Assembly (NCBI RefSeq): GCF_001278035.1
Contig: NZ_CP009452.1
Span: forward strand, 2,079,501-2,143,500
Length of the DNA: 64,000 nucleotides
DNA from: Sphingopyxis sp. 113P3
Lineage (GTDB): Bacteria > Pseudomonadota > Alphaproteobacteria > Sphingomonadales > Sphingomonadaceae
Direction: 5' to 3'
In this document: one piece after another, positions 49,922 to 58,583 of the stretch
Position numbering within the stretch: position 1 is the first letter of the stretch
Layout: each line of letters opens with the position of its first letter
Translations under genes and position numbers: made by a program
The notes under the pieces: model-generated
The model's input: the letters and a program-made list of their open reading frames with translations, nothing else
Told to the model about the DNA's origin: nothing
Database searches by the model: none

Positions 49922-50376
49922 CCTGGAAAGCCTTTCGTTTGTCTCAGAGCTTCGGCGAGCGCGATGCCAGCCGCAACCGCGACATTCAAGGAGCGAAAGC
50001 CCGGCTGCATCGGAATCGCGATCCGCGCTGCTGCCGCTGCATGGACATGCGCCGGCACGCCCGAAGATTCAGCGCCGAGCAATAAGAGATCTGCAGGCGT
50101 GAAGGAAAAAGCGGTGAGGGGCGTCGCGCCCGCGGTCGTCAAGAGGACGACCCGCTTGCCGGCGCCTGCAGCCCAGTGGCTGAACGCCCTCCAGTCGGCG
50201 TGGCGTCGGCAGTCGGCGCGGGCGGCATAATCCATGCCCGCGCGGCGCAAGGCGGCGTCGGAGAAGGGAAAACCGCAAGGCTCGATGATATGGGCGGGAG
50301 TGCCGAAACAGGCTGCAGTGCGCAGCGTCGTGCCGACGTTTCCGGCGATGTCGGGCTGAAACAGGGCGATTTCCAC
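49918..50376 (-). CDS. trmL: tRNA (cytidine(34)-2'-O)-methyltransferase
   Basis: A 152-residue SPOUT methyltransferase modifying the wobble base of tRNA-Leu. It shows the family start VEIALFQPDIAGNVGTTLRTAACFG, IIEPCGFPFSDAALRRAGMDY and the knotted SAM site LLLGAESSGVPAHVH...RIAIPMQPGFRSLNVAVAAGIALAEALRQ. The GTG at 50376 fits the normal length; longer frames add an unrelated Pro/Arg-rich stretch. Coupled to hemF and divergent from petA. Confidence 0.9.
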   Translation of the reverse strand: MEIALFQPDIAGNVGTTLRTAACFGTPAHIIEPCGFPFSDAALRRAGMDYAARADCRRHADWRAFSHWAAGAGKRVVLLTTAGATPLTAFSFTPADLLLLGAESSGVPAHVHAAAAARIAIPMQPGFRSLNVAVAAGIALAEALRQTKGFPG

Positions 50377-50599
50377 GTGCTCGCCATAGCCGCTAGGGAC
50401 GAGGGAATCGAGCCCGATCGCGGCTGCTGGCACTGCCAGCGGCGATGAGGGAAATTGCCTGTTGGCAAGCCCCGGATGTGCGGCTATCAGGCCCGCAATT
50501 CCCGGAGGGGCCGCCGGGATGCGCCGCGTCCTGCGCGCGCAAACAGGGCGACCCGGCATCCGCGCGAATTTGTCAGTTCAGCCATGCAAGGGCAATCGA

Positions 50600-51157
50600 A
50601 TGGCCAGTGAAACCAGTCTCAACGCCGGCATCGACGATGGCGTGCGGCGCCGGGATTTCATCAATATCGCCGCAGTCAGCTTTGCCGGAGTCGGGGCCGC
50701 CACTGTGGTCCTTCCCCTGGTCAACCAGATGAACCCGTCCGCTGACGTGCTCGCTCTCTCGTCGACCGAGATCGATATTTCGGCGATCCAGTCGGGACAG
50801 GCGATCAAGACGAGCTGGCGCAAGCAGCCGGTGTTCGTGCGCAACCTCACCCCGGCCGAGATCGCTGAGGCCAACAAGGTGTCGCTTGGCGACCTGCGTG
50901 ACCCGCAGACGCTCGCGGAGCGTACCAAGGAGGGCAAGGAGAATTGGCTAATCACGCTCGGTGTCTGCACCCACCTCGGCTGCGTGCCGCTCGGGGCCGC
51001 AGAAGGTGAACCGCGCGGCGATTTTGGCGGCTATTTCTGTCCGTGTCACGGGTCGCACTACGATACCGCGGCGCGCATCCGCAAAGGTCCGGCGCCGACG
51101 AATCTGGTCGTGCCGCCTTATGAATTTACCAGCGACACCGTTGTGACGATCGGCTGA
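50600..51157 (+). CDS. petA: ubiquinol-cytochrome c reductase iron-sulfur (Rieske) subunit
   Basis: The 185-residue Rieske protein of the bc1 complex. Ligands of the 2Fe-2S cluster are Cys123, His125 (CTHLGC) and Cys147, His150 (CPCHGSHYD), with the Cys128-Cys149 disulfide. An N-terminal twin-arginine-like segment [22 protein letters not shown] anchors it in the membrane by Tat. I start at ATG 50600 ([20 protein letters not shown]). First gene of petABC. Confidence 0.95.
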   Translation: MASETSLNAGIDDGVRRRDFINIAAVSFAGVGAATVVLPLVNQMNPSADVLALSSTEIDISAIQSGQAIKTSWRKQPVFVRNLTPAEIAEANKVSLGDLRDPQTLAERTKEGKENWLITLGVCTHLGCVPLGAAEGEPRGDFGGYFCPCHGSHYDTAARIRKGPAPTNLVVPPYEFTSDTVVTIG

Positions 51158-51170
51158 GGAGCAAGATAAG

Positions 51171-52454
51171 ATGAGCTTTCCCTGGGCCAAGAATTACGAA
51201 CCCCAGCAGCCGCTGATGAAGTGGCTGGACGAGAAGCTGCCCCTACCGCGCCTCGTCTATAACGCGGTCGGTGCCGGCTATCCGGTTCCGCGCAATCTCA
51301 ATTATTTCTGGAACTTCGGCGTTCTTGCCGGCGCAGCGCTCGCGATCCAGATCATCACAGGTATCGTGCTTGCGATGCATTACGCGGCCAATGCGGGCGT
51401 CGCCTTCGACTCGGTCGAGCACATCATGCGCGACGTCAATGCCGGCTGGTTCATTCGCTACGCGCACATGAACGGCGCGAGCATGTTCTTCATCGTCGTC
51501 TATCTGCATATCTTCCGCGGCCTCTTTTACGGTTCGTACAAGGCGCCGCGCGAGATGGTGTGGCTGCTCGGCGTCGTGATCTTCCTCCTCATGATGGCGA
51601 CCGCCTTCATGGGTTATGTCCTCCCCTGGGGCCAGATGAGCTTCTGGGGCGCGCAGGTGATCACCGGATTCTTCTCGGCGATCCCGGTCGTCGGCGAGCC
51701 GATCCGCGTGTGGCTGCTCGGCGGTTTTGCGCCCGATAACGCGGCGCTCAACCGTTTCTTCTCGCTTCACTATCTGCTGCCCTTCGTGATCGCGGGCGTC
51801 GTCGTCCTTCATATCTGGGCACTGCATATCCCGGGATCGAGCAATCCGACCGGCATCGAGGTGAAGGACGAACAGGACACCGTCCCGTTCCACCCCTATT
51901 ATACCGCGAAGGATGGCTTCGGGCTCGGCGTCTTCCTGATCCTGTTTGTCGCGCTGACATTCTTCAGCCCGAACCTTCTGGGCCACGCCGACAACTATAT
52001 CCCGGCAAACCCGCTTTCGACCCCGGCGCATATCGTTCCGGAATGGTATTTCTGGCCCTTCTACGCGATTCTGCGCGCCTTCACCTTCAACTTCCTGTGG
52101 ATCGACGCGAAGCTCTGGGGTGTGATTGCGATGTTCGCCTCGATCGCGCTGCTGTTCTTCCTTCCCTGGCTCGACAGCTCGCCGGTCAAGTCGTCGAAAT
52201 ATCGTCCGCTCTACCGCATCTTCTTCTGGGTGCTCGTCGCTGACGTTTTCCTGCTGGGTCTGTGCGGCAAGATGCCTGCAGAGCAGCCGTGGGTCATCCT
52301 CAGCCAGATCGGTGCGGCTTATTATTTCGCCCACTTCCTGATCATTCTGCCGATCGTCTCGCGGATTGAACGCCCGCTGCCGATGCCGAATTCGATCACG
52401 GAAGCCGTTCTCGCGAAGCATGCCGACGCCTCGTCGGCTTCGGCAACGGCCTGA
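51171..52454 (+). CDS. petB: cytochrome b of the bc1 complex
   Basis: The 427-residue dihaem cytochrome b that oxidises ubiquinol. Eight membrane segments; haem-binding histidines are in [18 protein letters not shown] text, [18 protein letters not shown], and [20 protein letters not shown]. The Qo-site motif [17 protein letters not shown] is present, as is [16 protein letters not shown]. The gene is spaced 13 bases after petA and 31 bases before petC. Confidence 0.96.
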   Translation: MSFPWAKNYEPQQPLMKWLDEKLPLPRLVYNAVGAGYPVPRNLNYFWNFGVLAGAALAIQIITGIVLAMHYAANAGVAFDSVEHIMRDVNAGWFIRYAHMNGASMFFIVVYLHIFRGLFYGSYKAPREMVWLLGVVIFLLMMATAFMGYVLPWGQMSFWGAQVITGFFSAIPVVGEPIRVWLLGGFAPDNAALNRFFSLHYLLPFVIAGVVVLHIWALHIPGSSNPTGIEVKDEQDTVPFHPYYTAKDGFGLGVFLILFVALTFFSPNLLGHADNYIPANPLSTPAHIVPEWYFWPFYAILRAFTFNFLWIDAKLWGVIAMFASIALLFFLPWLDSSPVKSSKYRPLYRIFFWVLVADVFLLGLCGKMPAEQPWVILSQIGAAYYFAHFLIILPIVSRIERPLPMPNSITEAVLAKHADASSASATA

Positions 52455-52485
52455 GCGCCGGACTTTAATAGGAGCTGAAACAGCC

Positions 52486-53295
52486 ATGGTTCGTCCGCTC
52501 GGATTTCTCGTTGGTCTGGGGTTTATCGTTGCGCTGCTGTGCGCGATCTTCACCACGCCGCTGACGAATGAGCCCCAAGCCGCTCACGCGTTCCACAAGC
52601 ATCCGCGTCACCTCGCGCTGTCGAGCGACGGTCTGTTCCCGCACTGGGACAAGGCCAAGCTTCAGCGCGGGATGCAGGTGTACAAGGAAGTCTGTTCGGC
52701 CTGCCACAGCCTCAACTATGTCGCCTTCCGCGACATTGCTGAGCTTGGCTACACCGAGGGCCAGGTGAAGAGTTTCGCCAAGGGCTTCCAGGTGCCGTCG
52801 ATCAACCCCGACACGGGTGAGCCGGCGACGCGCGACGGTCTGCCTTCGGATCATTTCCCGGCGCCCTATGCCAATGAGGTCGCAGCGCGTGCGGCGAACA
52901 ACAATGCGCTCCCGCCTGATCTTTCGCTGATCACCAAGGCGCGCGAAGGCGGCAAGGACTATGTCTATTCGCTGCTGACCGGTTACCAGAACCCGCCGAA
53001 GAACCTGCCGAAGGAGCTTCAGCCTGGAACAGGGCTGCACTATAACCCCTATTTCGCCAACCTGAACCTCGCCATGGCGCCGCCGCTCGCCGACGGGCAG
53101 GTGACCTTTGCCGACGGTTCGCCGAACGATGTGAAGGCGATGGCGAGCGACGTCGCGGCCTTCCTCGTGTGGACCGCCGAGCCCAAGCTGGTGAAGCGCG
53201 TCTGGACTGGGTGGGCGGTGCTCCTCTACCTGCTCATCTTCACCGGTCTCACCTATATGGCATACCGGAACATCTGGGCCGACAAGGAACATTGA
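52486..53295 (+). CDS. petC: cytochrome c1 of the bc1 complex
   Basis: A 269-residue cytochrome c1 passing electrons to soluble or membrane cytochrome c. A signal-anchor (LGFLVGLGFIVALLCAIFTTPL) is followed by WDKAKLQRGMQVYKEVCSACHSLNYV with the CXXCH haem site at Cys70-His74. LTGYQNPP and the axial Met region NLAMAPPLADGQV follow, and the C-terminal anchor is WAVLLYLLIFTGLTYMAYRNIW. The ATG at 52486 is preceded by AGGAGCTGAAACAGCC. Confidence 0.95.
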   Translation: MVRPLGFLVGLGFIVALLCAIFTTPLTNEPQAAHAFHKHPRHLALSSDGLFPHWDKAKLQRGMQVYKEVCSACHSLNYVAFRDIAELGYTEGQVKSFAKGFQVPSINPDTGEPATRDGLPSDHFPAPYANEVAARAANNNALPPDLSLITKAREGGKDYVYSLLTGYQNPPKNLPKELQPGTGLHYNPYFANLNLAMAPPLADGQVTFADGSPNDVKAMASDVAAFLVWTAEPKLVKRVWTGWAVLLYLLIFTGLTYMAYRNIWADKEH

Positions 53296-53321
53296 GGGAC
53301 AAGGAAGGGCGATTGTCGCCG

Positions 53322-53876
53322 ATGATCGCCCTTCCGCCCCGACCAGCGCTTGACCTTGCGGCGCTCGTCCGCACCATCCCCGACTTTCCGAAGCCGGGGA
53401 TTTTGTTTCGCGACATCACCACGCTCATAAGCGACGCCGCTGGCTTTTCGGAAAGCGTGCGCCGCCTTAGTGAGCGCGCCGCTGCTCATCGCCCCGACTT
53501 GATTGTGGCGGTGGAGGCGCGCGGTTTTCTCTTCGGCGCTGCCATGGCGAGCGCGATGGGGCTTGGCCTCGTCCCGGTCCGCAAAGCGGGAAAGCTTCCC
53601 GGCGTCACCATCGGCGTTGACTACGAACTGGAATATGGCACCGACCGGCTGGAACTGCACGAAGGCGCGGTTGTCCAAGGCCACCGCGTGGTGCTGGTCG
53701 ACGATCTGCTTGCCACGGGCGGTACCATTCTTGCTGCGGCCCAGCTGATACGAAATGTCGGCGCCGAAGTGGCGGCCGCTATGTTCGTGATCGACCTTCC
53801 TGATCTTGGGGGTTCAGAGCGGCTGGCTGCGGCGGGCCTTGTGTGTGAAACGCTGATCGCCTTCGACGGGGATTAG
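53322..53876 (+). CDS. apt: adenine phosphoribosyltransferase
   Basis: A 184-residue purine-salvage enzyme making AMP from adenine and PRPP. Features are IRTIPDFPKPGILFRDITTL-type text (VRTIPDFPKPGILFRDITTL here), IVAVEARGFLFGAAMA, LVPVRKAGKLPG, and the PRPP loop VVLVDDLLATGGTILAA. ATG 53322 gives MIALPPRPALDLAALV. An in-frame TTG three codons earlier lies nearer the AGGAAGG ribosome site and could be the true start. Confidence 0.94.
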   Translation: MIALPPRPALDLAALVRTIPDFPKPGILFRDITTLISDAAGFSESVRRLSERAAAHRPDLIVAVEARGFLFGAAMASAMGLGLVPVRKAGKLPGVTIGVDYELEYGTDRLELHEGAVVQGHRVVLVDDLLATGGTILAAAQLIRNVGAEVAAAMFVIDLPDLGGSERLAAAGLVCETLIAFDGD

Positions 53877-53933
53877 GAACCGGTCCTCCTGAGGCGTGCC
53901 CGCACGACGGCAAGCCCGCCTTGCGCAAAGAAA

Positions 53934-53955
53934 AGCCCGCGCCGAAGCGCGGGCT
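53934..53955 (-). terminator. intrinsic terminator of the EipA-like gene
   Basis: On the minus strand AGCCCGCG-CTTCGG-CGCGGGCT (8-bp stem) is followed by TTTTCTTTG, 26 bases after the stop of the minus-strand gene. Also lies beyond convergent apt. Confidence 0.8.
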
Positions 53956-53981
53956 GTCGCCCCCTTGGCAAGCAGGCGGAA

Positions 53982-54767
53982 TCAGAAGGGTAGCCAACTC
54001 TGTTTCTTGCGGAACTTCATATAGCCGACATTGGCGCCAAGGCGGGCACCGACGCCGACGCGGATCGGGATGAGCACGATGTCGCCGCTGCGCATATAGG
54101 AGGCATTGAAGCCGCCGATCAGATATGCGGCGCCTTCGCCGGCGGGAAAGCGCTTGTAGAGGTCCTCGCTGTCGAAGAGATTGTAGACGAGAATGAAGGT
54201 ATTGCCGGCATTGGCCCCCGCGTCGAACCCGATCGACGGGCCCGTCCAATAAGCCGGACGCTCGCCCTCGACCTTGTGATAGAGCGTCCCTGAACCGTAT
54301 CGCAGGCCGAGACCGATCGCGCCGCTGGCCTCGCGGCCCACAATATAGGCGTTGGGTTCCCCCTGCTTCTTGAGGATGTCCTCGATCAGCCCGGCAAGAC
54401 CCTGCGCGCCCTTGCCGAAGACGCCCTCGGCAGCGCCGATCAGGTCATCTTCCTTGTAGGTCTCCCCTGGGGTGGCGTTCGTTGCGGCCGCCTGCGGGTC
54501 GATGGGCGTCGCAGGCGCCGCTTCGGCCGCTTCCGACACGCCGCTCGTCTGCTCGTCATCGGTGGCAAGATCGCTGTCGAGCGCGGGATCGGCATATGGG
54601 TCCGTGGATGTCACCGGGGGCGGGGCGGGCTGGGGGTTGTCGAGGTCCGAGTCGAGTACCGTATTGGGATCGACCTCGGTCATCTGCGCGGCAAGGGGCA
54701 GGGGCGAAAGAGCGAGCCCAAGGGCTGCAATCCCCATTGTGGCGAATTTGGTAAACATATGGCGCAT
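53982..54767 (-). CDS. EipA-family (DUF1134) cell-envelope protein
   Basis: A 261-residue exported protein. A signal peptide (FATMGIAALGLALSPLPLAAQ) is followed by a low-complexity Pro/Asp/Ala linker to about residue 115. The EipA/DUF1134 domain follows: EGVFGKGAQGLAGLIEDILKKQGEPNAYIVGREASGAIGLGLRYGSGTLYHK, then WTGPSIGFDAGANAGNTFILVYNL. The C-terminus is IPIRVGVGARLGANVGYMKFRKK. In Brucella, EipA is periplasmic and needed for envelope integrity. ATG 54767 follows GGGGGAC. Confidence 0.85.
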   Translation of the reverse strand: MRHMFTKFATMGIAALGLALSPLPLAAQMTEVDPNTVLDSDLDNPQPAPPPVTSTDPYADPALDSDLATDDEQTSGVSEAAEAAPATPIDPQAAATNATPGETYKEDDLIGAAEGVFGKGAQGLAGLIEDILKKQGEPNAYIVGREASGAIGLGLRYGSGTLYHKVEGERPAYWTGPSIGFDAGANAGNTFILVYNLFDSEDLYKRFPAGEGAAYLIGGFNASYMRSGDIVLIPIRVGVGARLGANVGYMKFRKKQSWLPF

Positions 54768-55014
54768 TATAGTCCCCCAAGGGTTGGCTGCGGTCCGCAT
54801 TACAGCCGCAACCCTGCGTTAATCATGACTCTCTTTGCAAGGGGGGCAATGAACGCTCGATGACCCGAGTCGATTTCGGGCTGGATCGAATCACGCTCGC
54901 GGTCAAAATCGCGTCCTCTTAGGGACAAAAGGATAATATTGGTCGTTGCGGCGCGCTGCCGGGCTGGCTATAGCGCCCGCCAAGGCCAAACTGCCGTTAG
55001 CCCGGCAGCCATGC

Positions 55015-55107
55015 GGAGACGTGGGTGAGTGGCTGAAACCAACGGTTTGCTAAACCGTCGTACTGGTAAATCCGGTACCGAGGGTTCGAATCCCTCCGTC
55101 TCCGCCA
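55015..55107 (+). tRNA. tRNA-Ser (anticodon GCT)
   Basis: A 93-base class II tRNA: acceptor GGAGACG/CGTCTCC, anticodon loop TTGCTAA (anticodon GCT, reads AGC/AGT), a long variable arm (TACTGGTAAATCCGGTA), T arm GAGGG-TTCGAAT-CCCTC, and encoded CCA at 55105-55107. The mobile-element region starts just after its 3' end, so it may be the integration point of the accessory DNA. Confidence 0.95.
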
Positions 55108-55155
55108 ATATCCTGATTCGTGAAAACTCAAATCGTATCAAAAACGGCTGATTTC

Positions 55156-55221
55156 GGCTCTTCCCCGTGAACGGGGGATGAGGGTGGATCAGACCCGATT
55201 GATGACGCCATTCCAACCGCA
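55156..55221. repeat. outer ISL3 copy, left fragment (66-bp direct repeat unit 1)
   Basis: These 66 bases are identical to the first 66 bases of the complete element beginning at 55222, including its terminal GGCTCTTCC. They are the 3' end of an older ISL3 copy interrupted by the newer one. The last 8 bases, CAACCGCA (55214-55221), are the target duplication, repeated at 56527-56534. Confidence 0.9.
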
Positions 55222-56526
55222 GGCTCTTCCCCGTGAACGGGGGATGAGGGTGGATCAGACCCGATTGATGACGCCATTCCAACCGCAAAGAGCGAGCACG
55301 CGCAAGCGGTAGTTGTGAAAGTTGCGGAAGCCGAACGCGCGGCGCGAGATCATCTCCATCTTTGTGTGAAAGCCCTCGGTGATTCCATTGTTCCTGGAAA
55401 AGCGCCACATGCGGGCGACGGGCTCGAGCCAGCTGGTCAGGGTATCGGCGAGGGACTTGAGGGGGCTGGCGGCGAACTGATCGATCAGCCTGAGCAGGTC
55501 GGGGATAAGCTGGCTGGCCTTTTTGGCATTGAGGGATTTTTGCGTCAGCAGGAGGGCCATGTCCTGCTTGGCAGTGTAGAGGGCTTCGAGCACCGGATTG
55601 GCTTTCAGGTAGACGGCCAGCCTTTTGCGCTGTTCTTCGCTTAGCTTCCATCGATGGCGCCGCATCAAACTGAGCAGCCCGCGATTCTTTCGGCCCTCGG
55701 GATCGAAGCGCTTCCATCCTTCGAGGAAATGCTGGTTGAGCAGCCGAATGACATGGAAGCGATCGGCGACGATCTTCGCGTTCGGAAAATATTTGCGGGC
55801 GATTGCGCGATAGGTTTCCGACAGGTCCATCACGATGACCTTGACCTTGTCGCGCCCTGGCAACCTTCGCAAATAGCTTCGTAAACTGTCTTCCGAGCGT
55901 CCCGGGACGACATCGTAGACCTTGTGATTCTTCAGATCGACAAATGTCGTCGCATAGCCTCTCTTGCGCGAGAAAAAATGCTCGTCGATCCCCAGGACCT
56001 GCGGGCAGGGCCGACCGGACAGCTCCGAGACGCGCTGTTCGATGAAATGATGATACCAGCGCTCGATGGTTGCACTGCCGATCGCATGGGTGCTCGTCAA
56101 CTGGCTTTGGCTGATGCCTCCGTGGTGACCGTCGAAGACCTCAAGACGGTACGTCTCCGTCGCGCGATAGCGCGGACGGATGCCCGAAAAGCGATGACGG
56201 AAATAGCGGCCGCAACCGGCACAATGATATTTGGGCACCGCAAGGTGCACGATCAGGATCTGGTTGCCTTGACGCGTGTGCTTGAGCTCGCGCTCATAAG
56301 TCGCCTTGATCCGCAGCCCCCCGTGGCCGCAATAAAGGCAAACAGGCCGCTTCGTTGGCCGCGCCCACACACGAATGTCGCGTCGCCGCTCGACACGGAC
56401 AATCTCAACATCCGACAGCCCTAATATGCCGTCGATTCCCTGATCAGCCTTCTTCTTCATCAGACTTGTCCTTCCTATGACAAGTCTAACCCAATTTCCC
56501 TCATCCCCCGTTCACGAGGAAGAGCC
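55222..56526 (-). mobile_element. complete ISL3-family insertion sequence (1305 bp)
   Basis: Bounded by inverted repeats: the left end GGCTCTTCCCCGTGAACG and the complement of the right end GGCTCTTCCTCGTGAACG match over about 28-30 bases with one mismatch. It is flanked by an 8-bp direct repeat CAACCGCA, the size expected of ISL3, and carries one intact transposase. It sits inside another copy of the same element. Confidence 0.92.
55255..56460 (-). CDS. ISL3-family transposase
   Basis: A 401-residue DDE transposase. The N-terminal zinc finger has CLYCGHGG and CAGCGRYF; a helix-turn-helix region follows. The catalytic acids are in VLGIDEHFFSRKRGY (D), VIVMDLSETYR (D) and RNNGITEGFHTKMEMISRRAFGFRNF (E), the last being the ISL3 hallmark. 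Full length, ends NGVINRV near the left inverted repeat, and appears intact, so the element may be active. Confidence 0.93.
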   Translation of the reverse strand: MKKKADQGIDGILGLSDVEIVRVERRRDIRVWARPTKRPVCLYCGHGGLRIKATYERELKHTRQGNQILIVHLAVPKYHCAGCGRYFRHRFSGIRPRYRATETYRLEVFDGHHGGISQSQLTSTHAIGSATIERWYHHFIEQRVSELSGRPCPQVLGIDEHFFSRKRGYATTFVDLKNHKVYDVVPGRSEDSLRSYLRRLPGRDKVKVIVMDLSETYRAIARKYFPNAKIVADRFHVIRLLNQHFLEGWKRFDPEGRKNRGLLSLMRRHRWKLSEEQRKRLAVYLKANPVLEALYTAKQDMALLLTQKSLNAKKASQLIPDLLRLIDQFAASPLKSLADTLTSWLEPVARMWRFSRNNGITEGFHTKMEMISRRAFGFRNFHNYRLRVLALCGWNGVINRV

Positions 56527-56727
56527 CAACCGCAAAGAGCGAGCACGCGCAAGCGGTAGTTGTGAAAGTTGCGGAAGCCGAACGCGCGGCGCGAGATCAT
56601 CTCCATCTTTGTGTGAAAGCCCTCGGTGATTCCATTGTTCCTGGAAAAGCGCCACATGCGGGCGACGGGCTCGAGCCAGCTGGTCAGGGTATCGGCGAGG
56701 GACTTGAGGGGGCTGGCGGCGAACTGA
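56527..56727 (-). pseudogene. outer ISL3 copy, right fragment (truncated transposase)
   Basis: This stretch repeats the inner transposase from QFAASPLKSLADTLTSW to LRVLALCGW, with the target duplication CAACCGCA at its start (56527-56534). Together with 55156-55221 it is the last ~260 bases of an older ISL3 copy. Its other end is cut off at 56727, where unrelated DNA begins, so the older element lost most of its transposase. Confidence 0.9.
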
Positions 56728-56849
56728 TTGCGGATTCCGACGATCGCGCGCATGTATTCCGATCTGATGCCGCGCAGCGTTCCGATTTGATCGCGCGCAG
56801 TTGGAGCACCTGATCGTCGGGTAAAGATGTCATGTTGCTAGTGGCCGGG
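56728..56849. other. junction between the ISL3 remnant and the IS21 remnant
   Basis: About 120 bases, no complete gene. On the minus strand a frame MTSLPDDQVLQLRAIKS is open but short. It probably contains the terminal end of the IS21-type element and scar DNA. Confidence 0.4.
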
Positions 56850-57590
56850 TCAAGCTGCTGCGACGGCGAGTTGCCTGCGCATGGATTCTCCGGTGAGTTC
56901 GAGGCGGTGAGCGTTGTGAACGAGGCGGTCCAGGATGGCGTCGGCGTAGGTTGGATCGCCGATCAGGTCGAACCAGCTGGCCACCGGGAGCTGACTGGTC
57001 ACGAGCGTTGACCGGCGGCCGTATCGGTCTTCGAGGATCTCGAGCAGATGGTGGCGGGCATTGCCGTCGAGCGGTTGCAGGCCCCAGTCGTCGAGGATGA
57101 GCAGGTCGACGCGGGCGAGGCTCTTCATGCGGCTGGCGATCCGGCCATCGCCTTTGGCGAGCGACAGGTCGTCGATCAGGCGGGGCAGCCGGGTGTAGAG
57201 CACGGAGCGATTGTCGCGGCACGCCTTGTGGCCCATGGCGCAGGCGAGCCAGCTTTTGCCGACGCCTGCAGGCCCGATGATGGCGCAGTTCTCGTGGGCG
57301 GTGATCCAGTCGCCCCTGAGCAGCCTCTCGAACAGCCGGGGATCGAGCCCGCGCTGCGCACGGTAATCGACGTCTTCGGGAACAGCATGATGGCGCAGCT
57401 TCGCGTGGCGCAGGCGAAGGGCGAGACGCCGATCGTTGCGGTATGTTGCTTCATGATCGAGTAGCAGCCCGAGCCATTCGGCATGGCTGAGGCTCGTCGC
57501 ATCGCCATTATGTTCGAGCTCGCAAAACGCGTGCGCCATGCCGGAAAGGCCGAGTTGGTTCAGCTGATCAAGTGTCGGATGTTTGAGCAT
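56850..57590 (-). CDS. istB: IstB-type ATPase of an IS21-family element
   Basis: A 246-residue AAA+ helper ATPase of IS21 transposition. Walker A is IIGPAGVGKSWLACAMG near residue 105 and Walker B DLLILDDWGLQPLD near 165; YGRRSTLVTSQLPVASWFDLIGDPTYADAILDRLVHNAHRLELTGESMRR is the IstB C-terminal signature. The partner istA that should lie upstream is missing: an IS3 element begins 15 bases before the start codon. The element is therefore a remnant that cannot transpose alone. Confidence 0.9.
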   Translation of the reverse strand: MLKHPTLDQLNQLGLSGMAHAFCELEHNGDATSLSHAEWLGLLLDHEATYRNDRRLALRLRHAKLRHHAVPEDVDYRAQRGLDPRLFERLLRGDWITAHENCAIIGPAGVGKSWLACAMGHKACRDNRSVLYTRLPRLIDDLSLAKGDGRIASRMKSLARVDLLILDDWGLQPLDGNARHHLLEILEDRYGRRSTLVTSQLPVASWFDLIGDPTYADAILDRLVHNAHRLELTGESMRRQLAVAAA

Positions 57591-57674
57591 TGTCGTCCTC
57601 TCAGTGAGGTGGTCCCGCCTTCTTGGACAGGTTGGCGGCTAAGTTAAGCTAATCCCGGTTGTCGTTCATGCCGC

Positions 57675-58556
57675 CTATTTGATCATCAGATCATGGGGGG
57701 CATGCCCCCCATGATCTGATTGCCCTATCCGCCGATAGGCCTCTGCCGGGGTTCTCCCGGCAAGGCCCGAGTGTGGACGCTGGGTGTTGTAATAGGTGAT
57801 CCACCGGCCAAGACCAGCCCGCAACTCGGAGCCGGTCTCGAAGGCGTGCAGATACACGCATTCGTATTTCAGCGATCGCCAGAGGCGCTCGATGAAGACA
57901 TTGTCCATCCACCGGCCCCGACCATCCATGCTGATGCGGACCTCGGCGTCGCGCAACACGCTGGTGAAGGCGAAGCTGGTAAACTGGCTGCCCTGATCAG
58001 TATTGAAGATCTCGGGTTTGCCGAAGCGCGTCAGCGCTTCCTCCAATGCCGCGACGCAGAAGCTTGCGTCCATGGTGTTCGACAGCCGCCATGCCAGCAC
58101 CTTCCTGGTTGCCCAGTCCATGATCGCCACCAGGTAGAGGAAGCCTCGCCGCATCGGGATGTATGTCACGTCGGCGCACCAGACGTGGTTCGGCCGCTCG
58201 ATCGCCAGCTTGCGCAGCAGATAAGGATAGACCCGATGCTGCGGATGCCGATCGCTCGTACGCGGCCGCTGGTAGATCGGCGACAGACCCATCTTCGCCA
58301 TCAGCCGCCGCACCCGTCGTCGCCCAACGTCATGACCATTGCGGCGCAGATGCCGGACCATCTGCCGGCTGCCGTACCACGGCATGTCGAGGAACGCCGC
58401 GTCGATCACCCGCATCAGCGCCAACGTCTCCTCGGTCTCCGGCACTGGCGCGTAATAGTAGCTCGACCGGCTGATCGACAGCAGCCGGCATTGCGCCGCA
58501 ATCGACAGGCGATGGTGAGCAGGCTCGATCATCGATCGCCTCCGTGCCACGCTCAT
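57675..58556 (-). CDS. IS3-family transposase OrfB
   Basis: A 293-residue DDE integrase-fold protein (rve domain). It starts MSVARRRSMIEPAHHRLSIAAQCRLLSISRSSYYY, with YGSRQMVRHLRRNGHDVGRRRVRRLMAKMGL in the middle. Catalytic acids: VWCADVTYIPMR (D), FNTDQGSQFTS (D), NVFIERLWRSLKYE (E). It ends shortly before the left inverted repeat. Normally it is made as an OrfAB fusion by frameshifting, but the IS1111-type insertion now separates it from orfA. Confidence 0.92.
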   Translation of the reverse strand: MSVARRRSMIEPAHHRLSIAAQCRLLSISRSSYYYAPVPETEETLALMRVIDAAFLDMPWYGSRQMVRHLRRNGHDVGRRRVRRLMAKMGLSPIYQRPRTSDRHPQHRVYPYLLRKLAIERPNHVWCADVTYIPMRRGFLYLVAIMDWATRKVLAWRLSNTMDASFCVAALEEALTRFGKPEIFNTDQGSQFTSFAFTSVLRDAEVRISMDGRGRWMDNVFIERLWRSLKYECVYLHAFETGSELRAGLGRWITYYNTQRPHSGLAGRTPAEAYRRIGQSDHGGHAPHDLMIK

Positions 58557-58583
58557 CGACCGGAGGCTTTCGCTAAAAAGATC

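Noticed and set aside
55156..55287. 66-bp direct repeat that could be taken for a CRISPR or satellite repeat
   Set aside because: There are only two units, no spacers, and they are explained by an ISL3 element inserted in its own copy.
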